NCBI GenBank assembly: GCA_028713915.1 | Contig: JAQTNK010000013.1 | Span: forward strand, 1-64,000 | Length of the DNA: 64,000 nucleotides | Direction: 5' to 3' | Source: Rhodocyclaceae bacterium | GTDB taxonomy: Bacteria; Pseudomonadota; Gammaproteobacteria; Burkholderiales; Rhodocyclaceae | In this document: piece after piece, positions 51,292 through 59,480 of the stretch | Layout of the letters: each line of letters starts with the position of its first letter | Position numbering within the stretch: position 1 is the stretch's first letter | Notes under the pieces: model-generated | What the model was told of the DNA's origin: nothing | The model's database searches: none | The model's input: the letters and a program-made list of their open reading frames with translations, nothing else | Made by a program: the position numbers and the translations under genes

Positions 51292-52491
51292 TCATTCCGA
51301 GCGCAGCGCCTCGAGCGGGTCGAGCAGCGCCGCCCGCCGCGCCGGCAGGACGCCGGCCAGCAAACCGATGACGACGGCGGAGAGCTCGGCGGCGAGCGCG
51401 AACGACCACGGCGTATGCACCGGCAGGGCGGGCAGCACGAGCTTGATGAGGCCGGCGATCGACCAGCCCAGGGCAAGCCCGGCGATGCCGCCGATCGCCG
51501 CCAGCAGCGCGGCTTCGCCGAGAAACAGCAGCAGGATGCGCCGGCGCGTGGCGCCGATGGCGCGCAGCAAGCCGATCTCGCCGGTGCGCTCGGATACGGC
51601 GATGGTCAGGATGGTGAGGATGCCGACGCCGCCGACCAAAAGCGAAATCGCGCCGATGGCGCCGACGGCGAACGTGATGGTGTTGAGCACGGTGCCGAAG
51701 ACTTCGAGCATCTTCTGCTGCGGCGTGATGGTGAAATCCTCGCGCCCGTGGCGGCCGATCAGCACGCGGCGGATGCCGTCCTCGACTTCGGCCAGCGGCG
51801 CCGACGAGGCATAGGTCACCTCGATTTCCATCAGCGTGTCGCGGTTGAACATTTCCAGCGCGCGGCCGACGGGGATGTAGACCGTGTCGTCGAGGTCGAA
51901 GCCGAGCACCTGGCCTTTGGGCGCCATGACGCCGACGATGCGGTAGCGTTCGCCGCCGATGCGGATGCGGGCGCCGAGCGGATTGGTGTCGCCGAAGAGT
52001 TCCGTCGCCACCTTGGCGCCGAGGACGACGAAGGCGCGCGCGCTGCGCGGGTCGTCGTCGGGCAGGAAGCTGCCGGCCGCCACCTTGGCGCGGAAGGTGT
52101 CGGTGAAATGGTGGCCGACGCCGTAGAGCGTGACGCGGCGCGAGCGCGTGGCAAACTCGACGTCGGCATTGCCCTGGATCAGTGGGTTGGCGAATTCGAT
52201 GCTGGGCGCGTGCTGCAGCGCCAGGGCGTCTTCGATGGACAGCGGCCGCGAGGTGTTGATGGCGCCGAGCGAGCCGCCATGCGTCATGACGCGGCCGGGC
52301 GTGATGCCGATCAGGTTGGTGCCGAACTGGGTGAACTCGTCGATGACGAACTGGTGCAGGCCTTCGCCGATGCTGGTGAGCAGGATCACCGAGGCGATGC
52401 CGACGGCGATGCCGAGCGACGTCAACGCCGTGCGCAGCCGGTGCGCAGTGATCGACAGCAGCGCGAAGTGAAGGAAGTCGTCGAGTCTCAT
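51292..52491 (-). CDS. MacB-type ABC transporter permease (second of pair)
   Basis: 399 residues: one N-terminal TM (HRLRTALTSLGIAVGIASVI), a large periplasmic MacB-PCD domain (about 45-265, beginning IGEGLHQFVIDEFTQFGTNL), then three TM helices in the FtsX domain (about 275-390: GAIGAISLLVGGVGILTILT, LLFLGEAALLAAIGGIAGLA, ELSAVVIGLLAGVLPARRAA). Ends DPLEALRSE, the family tail. Together with the permease at 52894, the ATPase at 56654 and the adaptor at 57322 it forms a MacAB-like tripartite exporter or lipoprotein-release-type complex. It lies 402 bases downstream of the first permease, with a repeat element between. Confidence 0.92.
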   Translation of the reverse strand: MRLDDFLHFALLSITAHRLRTALTSLGIAVGIASVILLTSIGEGLHQFVIDEFTQFGTNLIGITPGRVMTHGGSLGAINTSRPLSIEDALALQHAPSIEFANPLIQGNADVEFATRSRRVTLYGVGHHFTDTFRAKVAAGSFLPDDDPRSARAFVVLGAKVATELFGDTNPLGARIRIGGERYRIVGVMAPKGQVLGFDLDDTVYIPVGRALEMFNRDTLMEIEVTYASSAPLAEVEDGIRRVLIGRHGREDFTITPQQKMLEVFGTVLNTITFAVGAIGAISLLVGGVGILTILTIAVSERTGEIGLLRAIGATRRRILLLFLGEAALLAAIGGIAGLALGWSIAGLIKLVLPALPVHTPWSFALAAELSAVVIGLLAGVLPARRAALLDPLEALRSE

Positions 52492-52570
52492 CGCGGTTGT
52501 TCTCCGGCGTGCGGCGATGCGAAGAGGTGAACGATCCTATTCGCGCACTGTCGGCGCGCGCCAAGGACAG

Positions 52571-52860
52571 CGGGTGGCCGACTCCGTCCATGTCCCCCGG
52601 GCCGAAAAAGCGCCGGCCCTCCTCCTTTACTTCCCGGAGTCGGCCACCCGCCGCCCTTGGCGGGGCAGCACCGGAGGTTCCCGAGCGGGCTGGTGGGGCG
52701 CTCTGCTGCGCGCAGGTAAAGGAGGAGGAGGCCTACGCAGGCGGCCGACGGGGGGCGTAGGCAGGGTTTCGCGGACCACTGGTCCGCGCTGCCGGAGCCG
52801 GCTTGCTGTGCAAAGCAAGCCGTGGGAGGAGCGCAGCAGAGCGCCCCGCCGGCCCGCTCG
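52571..52860 (-). repeat. Composite inverted-repeat element, copy B (between two permease genes)
   Basis: Fills most of the 402-base gap between the two permease genes. Pairs seen: CGGGTGGCCGACTCCG at 52571-52586 with its exact complement at 52635-52650; 52682-52711 with 52831-52860 (28 of 30); and a 13-mer CTCCTCCTTTAC-type site 52618-52630 with 52716-52728. Hairpin apices are 52599-52604/52614-52619 and 52731-52738/52755-52762. Two more stems: 52770-52778/52780-52788 and 52799-52806/52815-52822. It shares the core TGTCCCCCG, CCTCCTCCTTTAC and GCGCAGCAG-type blocks with copy A. Read on the minus (coding) strand, its parts have the same order as copy A in its coding sense. No gene is supported here; frames across it are proline/arginine-rich. 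Confidence 0.8.
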
Positions 52861-52893
52861 TACGCACCCGTCCGAATGTCGTTATGTTTCATG

Positions 52894-54108
52894 CTAGCGT
52901 CGTGACAGCGCCTGTACCGGATCGAGCCTAGCCGCGCGCCGCGCCGGCGCGACGGAGAACAGGATCGATGTCGCCACGGCCGTCAGCGGCGCGGCGATCA
53001 GCGCCCACAGCGGCGGGCTGAAGGGGATGCTGGGGAAGATCTGGGCCAGCGCCATCTGCCCGAGCTTGCCGACTGCCAGCCCGACGCCGGCGCCGCCCAG
53101 CGCCAGCATCACGGCTTCGGTGAAGAAGATCAGCTTCACTTCGGCACCGGTGGCGCCGATGGCCTTGAGCAGGCCGATCTCCTTGCGCCGCTGGGTCACG
53201 GAAATCAGCATCACGTTCATGATCAGGATGCCGGCGACGGCCAGGCTGATGGCGGCGATGCCGCCGACGGCCAGCGTCAGCGCGGAGAGGATGCGGTCGA
53301 AGGTGGCGAGCACGGCGTCCTGCGTGATGACGGTGACATCGCGCTCGCCTTCGTGGCGCGCCTTGAGGATTTCGAGCACGTCTTCCTTGGCCGCGGCCAC
53401 CTGCTCGCGGCCCTTGACCTCGACGAGGATGCGGAACAGCGCCTCGGTGTTGAACAGCGCCTGGGCGCTGGCGAGCGGCACCATGATGAGTTCGTCGGTA
53501 TTGAAGCCGAGCGATTCGCCCTGCCTGGCGAGGATGCCGACGACGCGGAAGCGGCGGTCGCCGATGCGCAGCCACTCGCCGAGCGCCGGTTGGGCGCCGA
53601 AGATTTCGCGCGCCACCTTGGCGCCGACGACGCAGACCGGCTCGGCGTGATGCGGGTCGCCCGCCGGCAGGAAGTGGCCCTGCGCAAGTTCCATGGGACG
53701 CACGTCGATCATTTCCGCCGTCGAGCCGAGCACCGGGCTTTCGCGGATCTTGGCGTTCCAGCGCACGTCGCCGGTGCCGACGATGAGGGGCGCGACGCGC
53801 TTGACGGAACGGCTGCGCGTCAGCGCCAGGGCGTCATCGATGGTGATGGCGCGCGGCGTCTTGCCGACCAGGAAGCCCGGCGCGCCGCCCGCGGTTTCCG
53901 CGCGGCCCGGCAGCACGATCAGCAGGTTGGTGCCGAGCGAGCCGAACTGGTCGAGCACGTAGCGGCGCGCGCCTTCGCCGAGCGAGCTGACGATGACCAC
54001 GGCGGCGACGCCGATGCCCATGGCGAGCAGGATCAGCAGCGTGCGCGAACGGCTGCTGCGCACGACTTGCCAGGCGAAGTTGAAAAGGTCGGCGGAGCGC
54101 ATCGTCAT
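52894..54108 (-). CDS. MacB-type ABC transporter permease (first of pair)
   Basis: 404 residues from ATG 54108, with AGGAA upstream. N-terminal TM (RTLLILLAMGIGVAAVVIVS), periplasmic MacB-PCD domain (about 45-265, SLGEGARRYVLDQFGSLGTN), then three TM helices (AVGGIAAISLAVAGILIMNV, LIFFTEAVMLALGGAGVGLA, PLTAVATSILFSVAPARRAA) with the conserved coupling sequence RRKEIGLLKAIGATGAEV. Ends DPVQALSRR. It is divergent from the Lon-like gene by 89 bases and precedes the second permease. The two permeases may form a heterodimer. Confidence 0.92.
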   Translation of the reverse strand: MTMRSADLFNFAWQVVRSSRSRTLLILLAMGIGVAAVVIVSSLGEGARRYVLDQFGSLGTNLLIVLPGRAETAGGAPGFLVGKTPRAITIDDALALTRSRSVKRVAPLIVGTGDVRWNAKIRESPVLGSTAEMIDVRPMELAQGHFLPAGDPHHAEPVCVVGAKVAREIFGAQPALGEWLRIGDRRFRVVGILARQGESLGFNTDELIMVPLASAQALFNTEALFRILVEVKGREQVAAAKEDVLEILKARHEGERDVTVITQDAVLATFDRILSALTLAVGGIAAISLAVAGILIMNVMLISVTQRRKEIGLLKAIGATGAEVKLIFFTEAVMLALGGAGVGLAVGKLGQMALAQIFPSIPFSPPLWALIAAPLTAVATSILFSVAPARRAARLDPVQALSRR

Positions 54109-54197
54109 GGTTCCTGCGGGCATTCTAAGGCGAATGGTGCGCGTCTTCCGCGTCTGGGATAATCTGGGACATAACCGCCCCGAAGAAGGCAACGCCC

Positions 54198-56657
54198 ATG
54201 ACCGACTTTCGCCTGCTCGCGCCGGATGAACTGTGCCGGCGCTGCGATCCCGCGCAGTTCCATTTCGCCACCACCGCCGAGCTCGAAGACGGCATCGACA
54301 TCATCGGCCAGGAACGCGCGCTCGACGCCGCGCGCTTCGCCATCGCCATCAAGCGTCCGGGCTTCAACCTGTTCGTGCTGGGCGAGCCGGGCAGCGGCCG
54401 CCATGTGTCGATGCGCCGCCTGCTGACGGCCAAGGCGGCGGCCGAGGCGCCGCCGGACGACTGGTGCTACGTCAACAACTTCGCCGAGTCCGAGCAGCCG
54501 CGCCTGCTGCGCCTGCCGTCCGGCCGCGGGCAGCGCCTGCGGCAGGACATGCAGCAGTTCGTCGCCGAACTGGCGCCGGCGATCACCGCCACTTTCGAGA
54601 GCGACGAGTTCCACAGCCGCATCGAGGCCATCCAGGAGGAGTTCAAGGAACGCGAGGACGGCGCGCTGCACGAGCTTGGCGGCGCCGCGAAGGAACAGGG
54701 CATCGCGCTGCTGCGCACGCCGCAGGGTTTCGTCTTCGCGCCGATCAAGGGCGACGCGACCATGAGCGGCGAGGACTTCGAACAACTCGCCGAGGCCGAG
54801 AAGGAACGGCTGTCGAAAGTGACGGAGGAATTCGGCGAGCGCCTGCACAAGCTGATGCACCAGTTCCCGCGCTGGCGGCGCGAGATGCAGGCGAAGATCC
54901 GCGCCGCCAGCCGCGACGCGATGGCGCTCGCGGTCGGCCATCTGATCGAGGAATTGAAGGAGCGCTACGAGGACTTGCCCAACGTGCTGGAGTTTCTCGA
55001 TGCCGCCCAGCGCGACGTCGTCGAGAAAGGCGAGGACATCCACGAGCAGTCGCACGGCGACGGCGAAACGGAGGAATTTTCCGGCAGCGTGTCCTTGCGC
55101 CGCTACCAGGTCAATCTGCTGATCGACCATGCCGCGTCGAGCTCCGCGCCGGTGGTCTTCGAGGACAGCCCGATCTATGCGAACCTCGTCGGCCGCGTCG
55201 AGCAGGTTGCGCAGATGGGCATGCTGGTCACCAACTTCACCATGATTCGCGCCGGCGCGCTGCATCGCGCCAACGGCGGCTACCTGATGCTCGATGCGCT
55301 AAAGGTGCTGATGCAGCCGTATGCCTGGGAGGGCTTGAAGCGGGCGCTGAAGTCGCGCCAGATCCGCATCGAGTCGCTCGGCCAGGTCTATGGGCTGGTG
55401 AGCACGGCGTCGCTGGCGCCGGAAGCCGTGCCGCTCGACGTCAAGGTGGTGCTGTTCGGCGATCGCTACACCTACTACCTGTTGCGCGAGGCCGACCCCG
55501 AGTTCGAGGAGCTGTTCAAGGTCGCCGCCGACTTCGAGGACGAAGTGGCGCGCGACGGCGGCAACAGCGAACTCTACGCGCGGCTGGTCGCCACCGCGGC
55601 GCGGCGCGACGGCCTCAAGCCTTTCGAGGCGGGCGCGGTGGCGCGCGTCGTCGAGCATGCGGCACGGCTCGCCGGCGACGCCGAGAAACTGTCGGCGCGC
55701 ACGCGGCAGATCGTCGACCTGCTGCACGAGGCCGACCACGTCGCCGTCGCCGCCGGCCGCGACGCCGTCGGCCGCGCCGACATCGAAGCGGCGCTGGCGG
55801 CGCGCCGCGAGCGCACCGGGCGCCTGCGCCGCAACGTGCACGAGGTGATCCGCCGCGGCATTCATCTGATCGACGTCGCCGGCGCGCGCATCGGCCAGGT
55901 CAACGGCCTGGCGGTCATCGATCCCGGCGACGAGATGTTCGGCCATCCGGTGCGCATCACGGCGACGGTGCGCCTCGGCGAAGGCGAAATCGTCGATATC
56001 GAGCGCGAGGCCGAACTCGGCGGCGCCATCCATTCCAAAGGCGTGATGATCCTCGCCTCCTTCCTCGGCGCGCGCTTCGCCCGCAGCCTGCCGCTGTCGC
56101 TCGCGGCGAGCCTGGTGTTCGAGCAGTCCTACGGCCCGGTCGAAGGCGACAGCGCTTCGCTGGCGGAGCTTTGCGCTCTGCTCTCCGCGCTTGCCGACGT
56201 GCCGATCCGGCAATTCATCGCCGTCACCGGCTCGGTGAACCAGCTGGGCCGCGTCCAGGCCATCGGCGGCGTGAACGAAAAGATCGAAGGCTTCTTCGAC
56301 GTCTGCCGCGCGCGCGGGCTCTCCGGCGAGCAGGGTGTCGTCATTCCGGAAAGCAACGTCGAGCACCTCATGCTCAATGATGATGTCATTGCCGCCTGCG
56401 CCGCCGGGCAGTTCCGCATCTGGGCGGTGGCCAGCGTCGATGCGGCGATCGAAGTGCTGACCGGCGTGCCGGCCGGCGAACCCAACGCCGAAGGCGTGAT
56501 CCCGGAGGGCAGCATCAACTACCTGGTCGCCGTGCGGCTCGCCGAGATGTCGGAGCTGCGCCGCGAATTCGGCGCGCCGGCGAAGAAGCCGCGCCGCAAG
56601 AAAGGCGACGCGGAGAAGGCCGACGCGGAGAAGGCCGACGCGGAGAAGGCCGACTAG
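54198..56657 (+). CDS. Lon-like AAA+ ATP-dependent protease (AAA_32 / LonC type)
   Basis: 819 residues. An N-terminal AAA+ region carries a Walker A variant GEPGSGRHVS with arginine for lysine (about 60-69), a long insertion of coiled-coil helices (about 140-285), and NGGYLMLDALKVLMQPYAWE as the Walker B-type segment. The C-terminal Lon protease domain (about 560-760) has the catalytic serine in VEGDSASLAELCALLSAL and lysine in GGVNEKIEGFFDVCR, so the Ser-Lys dyad is intact. It lacks the Lon N-terminal substrate domain, as in LonC/AAA_32 proteins. Degrades or unfolds unknown substrates. The tail is KKPRRKKGDAEKADAEKADA-type, encoded by a 15-bp tandem repeat. Its TAG overlaps the stop of the convergent ATPase gene. 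Confidence 0.92.
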   Translation: MTDFRLLAPDELCRRCDPAQFHFATTAELEDGIDIIGQERALDAARFAIAIKRPGFNLFVLGEPGSGRHVSMRRLLTAKAAAEAPPDDWCYVNNFAESEQPRLLRLPSGRGQRLRQDMQQFVAELAPAITATFESDEFHSRIEAIQEEFKEREDGALHELGGAAKEQGIALLRTPQGFVFAPIKGDATMSGEDFEQLAEAEKERLSKVTEEFGERLHKLMHQFPRWRREMQAKIRAASRDAMALAVGHLIEELKERYEDLPNVLEFLDAAQRDVVEKGEDIHEQSHGDGETEEFSGSVSLRRYQVNLLIDHAASSSAPVVFEDSPIYANLVGRVEQVAQMGMLVTNFTMIRAGALHRANGGYLMLDALKVLMQPYAWEGLKRALKSRQIRIESLGQVYGLVSTASLAPEAVPLDVKVVLFGDRYTYYLLREADPEFEELFKVAADFEDEVARDGGNSELYARLVATAARRDGLKPFEAGAVARVVEHAARLAGDAEKLSARTRQIVDLLHEADHVAVAAGRDAVGRADIEAALAARRERTGRLRRNVHEVIRRGIHLIDVAGARIGQVNGLAVIDPGDEMFGHPVRITATVRLGEGEIVDIEREAELGGAIHSKGVMILASFLGARFARSLPLSLAASLVFEQSYGPVEGDSASLAELCALLSALADVPIRQFIAVTGSVNQLGRVQAIGGVNEKIEGFFDVCRARGLSGEQGVVIPESNVEHLMLNDDVIAACAAGQFRIWAVASVDAAIEVLTGVPAGEPNAEGVIPEGSINYLVAVRLAEMSELRREFGAPAKKPRRKKGDAEKADAEKADAEKAD
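56607..56654 (+). repeat. 15-bp tandem repeat in the Lon-like gene tail
   Basis: GACGCGGAGAAGGCC is repeated three times exactly, plus the first three bases of a fourth, ending at the TAG. It adds D-A-E-K-A units to the C-terminus. Exact repetition without synonymous drift indicates recent slippage, so copy number is likely to vary between strains. Confidence 0.9.
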
Positions 56658-57325
56658 CGTTCGTCGCCGACGATCTGGCCGTCGACGATGCGGATGCGGC
56701 GCTGGGCGCGGCTGCCGAGTTCGCCGTCGTGGGTGACGACGACCAACGTGCCGCCGGCGGCGTGGAGTTTTTCCAGCAGGCTCATGACTTCCTCGCCGGT
56801 GTGGCGGTCGAGGTTGCCCGTCGGTTCGTCGGCGAGAATGATGCCGGGCTGCATGGACATCGAGCGGGCGATGGCGACGCGCTGGCACTGGCCGCCGGAC
56901 AACTGGTCGGGACGATGGCGGGCGCGCGCCTCGAGGCCGTAGTCGGCCAGCAGCCGGTCGAGGCGCGCTCGTCGTTCCGCCGGGGCGATGCCGGCCAGGA
57001 CCATCGGCAGTTCGATGTTCTGCTCGGCGGTGAGGCGCGGCACGAGGTGGAAGAACTGGAAGACGAAGCCGATCTTCTCGCGCCGCACGCGCGCCAGTTC
57101 GTCGTCGGAAAGCCCCGTGACGTCGCGGCCGTCGAGCTCGTAGCGGCCGCTGTTGGGGCGGTCGAGCAGGCCCAGCACGTTGAGCAGCGACGACTTGCCC
57201 GAGCCCGACGGCCCCATGATGGATAGATATTCGCCGGCGGCGATGGCGAGGCTGACGCCGCGCAGCGCATGCACTTCCTCTTCGCCGACGCGGAAGACGC
57301 GCTCGATGTCGGTGAGGCCGATCAT
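56654..57325 (-). CDS. MacB-like ABC transporter ATP-binding protein
   Basis: 223 residues from ATG 57325, LolD/MacB-type. Walker A GPSGSGKSSLLNVLGLLDRP, Q-loop GFVFQFFHLVPRLTAEQNIE, signature LSGGQCQRVAIARSMS, Walker B IILADEPTGNLD, H-loop VVVTHDGEL. Its ATG overlaps the adaptor stop as ATGA. Energises the exporter with the two permeases at 52894 and 51292, from which it is now separated by the Lon-like gene. Confidence 0.94.
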   Translation of the reverse strand: MIGLTDIERVFRVGEEEVHALRGVSLAIAAGEYLSIMGPSGSGKSSLLNVLGLLDRPNSGRYELDGRDVTGLSDDELARVRREKIGFVFQFFHLVPRLTAEQNIELPMVLAGIAPAERRARLDRLLADYGLEARARHRPDQLSGGQCQRVAIARSMSMQPGIILADEPTGNLDRHTGEEVMSLLEKLHAAGGTLVVVTHDGELGSRAQRRIRIVDGQIVGDER

Positions 57326-58485
57326 TGCTTCGCGGCGGCCTTCGTCTCCGCCACCGCCGCCGCGCCGGCCTTGACGCCTTCGCGGTCGAGCGAGGTGACG
57401 ACGCGGTCGCCGCGCGCCAGTCCCGCCTTCACTTCCGAGAATTCCCAGTTGCTGAGGCCAATGTCGAGCTGGCGTTCCGCCAGCGTGCCGGCGGCGGTGA
57501 GCACGAGGACGCGGTTGCCCGGCATCAGCGCCGGGGTCGGGATGCGCAGCACGTCGTCGCGGCCCTCGACGACGACCTCGATGTCGGCGCTGTAGCCGAT
57601 CAGCAAGTGCTTCGCCTCGCCGGGATCGTCGAACTCGACTTCCACGTCGACGGTGCGCGCCTGCTTTTCGAGCGCCAGCACGTAGGGCGCGATGCGCCGC
57701 ACATGCCCCGAAAAGTGCTTGCCGCGATAGGCATCGAGGCTGATGCGGGCGTTCATGCCGACTTTCAGCTGCGCGGCGTCGACCTCGTCGATGGGCGCGC
57801 TGACGTAGATGCAGGAGTCGTCGATGAGGTCGATGGCCGGCAGCGTCGGGATGCCCGGCGGCGACGGCGTGACGTACTCGCCGAGTTCGCCGTTGATGTC
57901 GGCGACGATGCCGGCGAAAGGCGCGCGCAGGACGGTGCGCGCCGTGTCGGCGCGCGATGCCGCGATGCGGGCGACGGCTTCCTGGACCTGGGTGTGCGCG
58001 GTGTCGCAAGTGGCCTGGCTGGAATTCGACTGCGCTTCGGCGCGCACCACGCGCTCTTCGGACACGAAGCCTTTTTCGCGCAGCTGGCGCGACTGCCTGG
58101 CCTCGGACAGCGCCGCCTTGGCGAGCTGGCAGACTTCGACGACATGCGCCTGCGCCGTGGCGAGCTGTTCGCGCGCGACGCTTTCGCGCGCCGCGAGATC
58201 CTCGTTCCACAGTTCGAGCAGCAGGTCGCCGGCGGCGACGCGCTGGCCTTTCTTCACCGGCAGGCGCTCGATGCGGCCGCCGGCGGCGGGCGCCATCTTG
58301 GCGCGGCGGCAGGCATCGACGGAGCCGGCGCGCGTGTTGGCCACCGTGGTTTCGACGCGGCCGGGCTGGGCTTCGGCGACGACGACGGCAATCGGCTTGG
58401 CGCGCGTGAAGTGGGCAACGGCCAAGACGGCGGCGGCCAGCACCGCCGCGGCGGCGACGAGCTTGACGACCTTGCCGCTAGCCAC
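57322..58485 (-). CDS. HlyD/MacA-type periplasmic adaptor of the exporter
   Basis: 387 residues from GTG 58485, overlapping the hydrolase stop. Membrane anchor (about 8-26: KLVAAAAVLAAAVLAVAHFT), lipoyl half-motifs AAGGRIERLPVKKGQRVAAG and TVLRAPFAGIVADINGELGE on either side of an alpha-hairpin (about 100-175), then a beta-barrel (PIDEVDAAQLKVGMNARISL). Three cysteines in the hairpin and head (DACRRAK, EVCQLAK, QATCDTA) are unusual for a periplasmic protein. It links the inner-membrane permease to an outer-membrane channel encoded elsewhere. Confidence 0.92.
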   Translation of the reverse strand: MASGKVVKLVAAAAVLAAAVLAVAHFTRAKPIAVVVAEAQPGRVETTVANTRAGSVDACRRAKMAPAAGGRIERLPVKKGQRVAAGDLLLELWNEDLAARESVAREQLATAQAHVVEVCQLAKAALSEARQSRQLREKGFVSEERVVRAEAQSNSSQATCDTAHTQVQEAVARIAASRADTARTVLRAPFAGIVADINGELGEYVTPSPPGIPTLPAIDLIDDSCIYVSAPIDEVDAAQLKVGMNARISLDAYRGKHFSGHVRRIAPYVLALEKQARTVDVEVEFDDPGEAKHLLIGYSADIEVVVEGRDDVLRIPTPALMPGNRVLVLTAAGTLAERQLDIGLSNWEFSEVKAGLARGDRVVTSLDREGVKAGAAAVAETKAAAKQ

Positions 58486-59293
58486 GCGAAAAGCCGATCA
58501 AGGCGTCGAGCAGCGCATCGGGCTGCTCGGTCATCATGGCGTGGCCGGCGCCGGGCAGCGTGGCGATGCGCGCGTGCGGCAGCATTTCGGCCAGCAGCCG
58601 GGTGTTGCGCGCCGGCGTCATGAGGTCGCGCGAGCCGGCGACGATCAGCGCCGGGCAGCGCGCGGCGCAGACGGCCGCGGCTGCGGCGGCGCCGCCGGCG
58701 TAGGCGTTGCAGGCGGCAAGATCGTTGCCGATGACGCCGCGCGGCTGGCGTTCCATCAGGCGGCGGTTGGCGCCGAACATCCACATGCCGGGAACGGCGT
58801 TGCCGCCCATCAGTCCGCGCGGCGAATGCGACCAGGCGTTGATCATGGCCATGGCCTTGGCCTCGTTGTTCTCCGCGGCGTCGAGCAGCGCGTCGGAGAC
58901 CGGCATCGGCACCGAGGCGCCGATCAGCGCCAGGCCGGAGACGCGCTCAGGGTAGCGCGCCGCGGCGTCGAGGGCCGCCAGCGAGCCCATGCTGTGGCCG
59001 ACCAGCAGCGCCCGTTCGAGGCCGACGGCGTCGAGCAGGGCGACGATCCAGTCGGCGATGGCTGCGACCGTGGCGAGCGGCGCGCCGCCGCTCCTGCCGT
59101 GGCCCGGCAGGTCGGGCGCCAGCGTGGCATGGCCGTGATGGGCGAACCAGCGGCTTTGCTGCGACCAGCACGAGTGGTCCTGCGCGGCGCCGTGGATGAA
59201 GACGATGGCCGGCGCGCGAGCCGGCAAGGCCGGGTCGAGCGGCTTGCCGCCGGTGTAGATGTAGCTGGGGTGACCCGCGATTGTTGATTCCAT
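58478..59293 (-). CDS. Alpha/beta hydrolase
   Basis: 271 residues. Nucleophile elbow GHSMGSLAALDAA (Ser near 98), oxyanion segment FIHGAAQDHSCWSQQSRWFA, Asp in VAGSRDLMTP and His in PGAGHAMMTEQ complete the triad. The cap region carries ALLDAAENNEAKAMAMINAW. No membrane anchor or signal peptide. It is the first gene of a block continuing with the adaptor and ATPase (8-base overlap with the adaptor); it may act on the exported compound, for example an ester, by position only. Confidence 0.9.
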   Translation of the reverse strand: MESTIAGHPSYIYTGGKPLDPALPARAPAIVFIHGAAQDHSCWSQQSRWFAHHGHATLAPDLPGHGRSGGAPLATVAAIADWIVALLDAVGLERALLVGHSMGSLAALDAAARYPERVSGLALIGASVPMPVSDALLDAAENNEAKAMAMINAWSHSPRGLMGGNAVPGMWMFGANRRLMERQPRGVIGNDLAACNAYAGGAAAAAAVCAARCPALIVAGSRDLMTPARNTRLLAEMLPHARIATLPGAGHAMMTEQPDALLDALIGFSRG

Positions 59294-59480
59294 GTTTGGC
59301 GTGGCGGCCGCAGAAGGCAGCGCCTATTTTAGCGTCGGGAAGGCATCCTGTTCCCGTCATCGTTTAACCACAGCCGCGACAGCGGAACCGCCGGGCGGCA
59401 CTGGTTGCGTCGACGCGGCGCGCAGGCTTGCGGGCGTTCAGCCGGTGGATTCCCGGCAAGCCCGGGTCAGCGGCGCGGCG

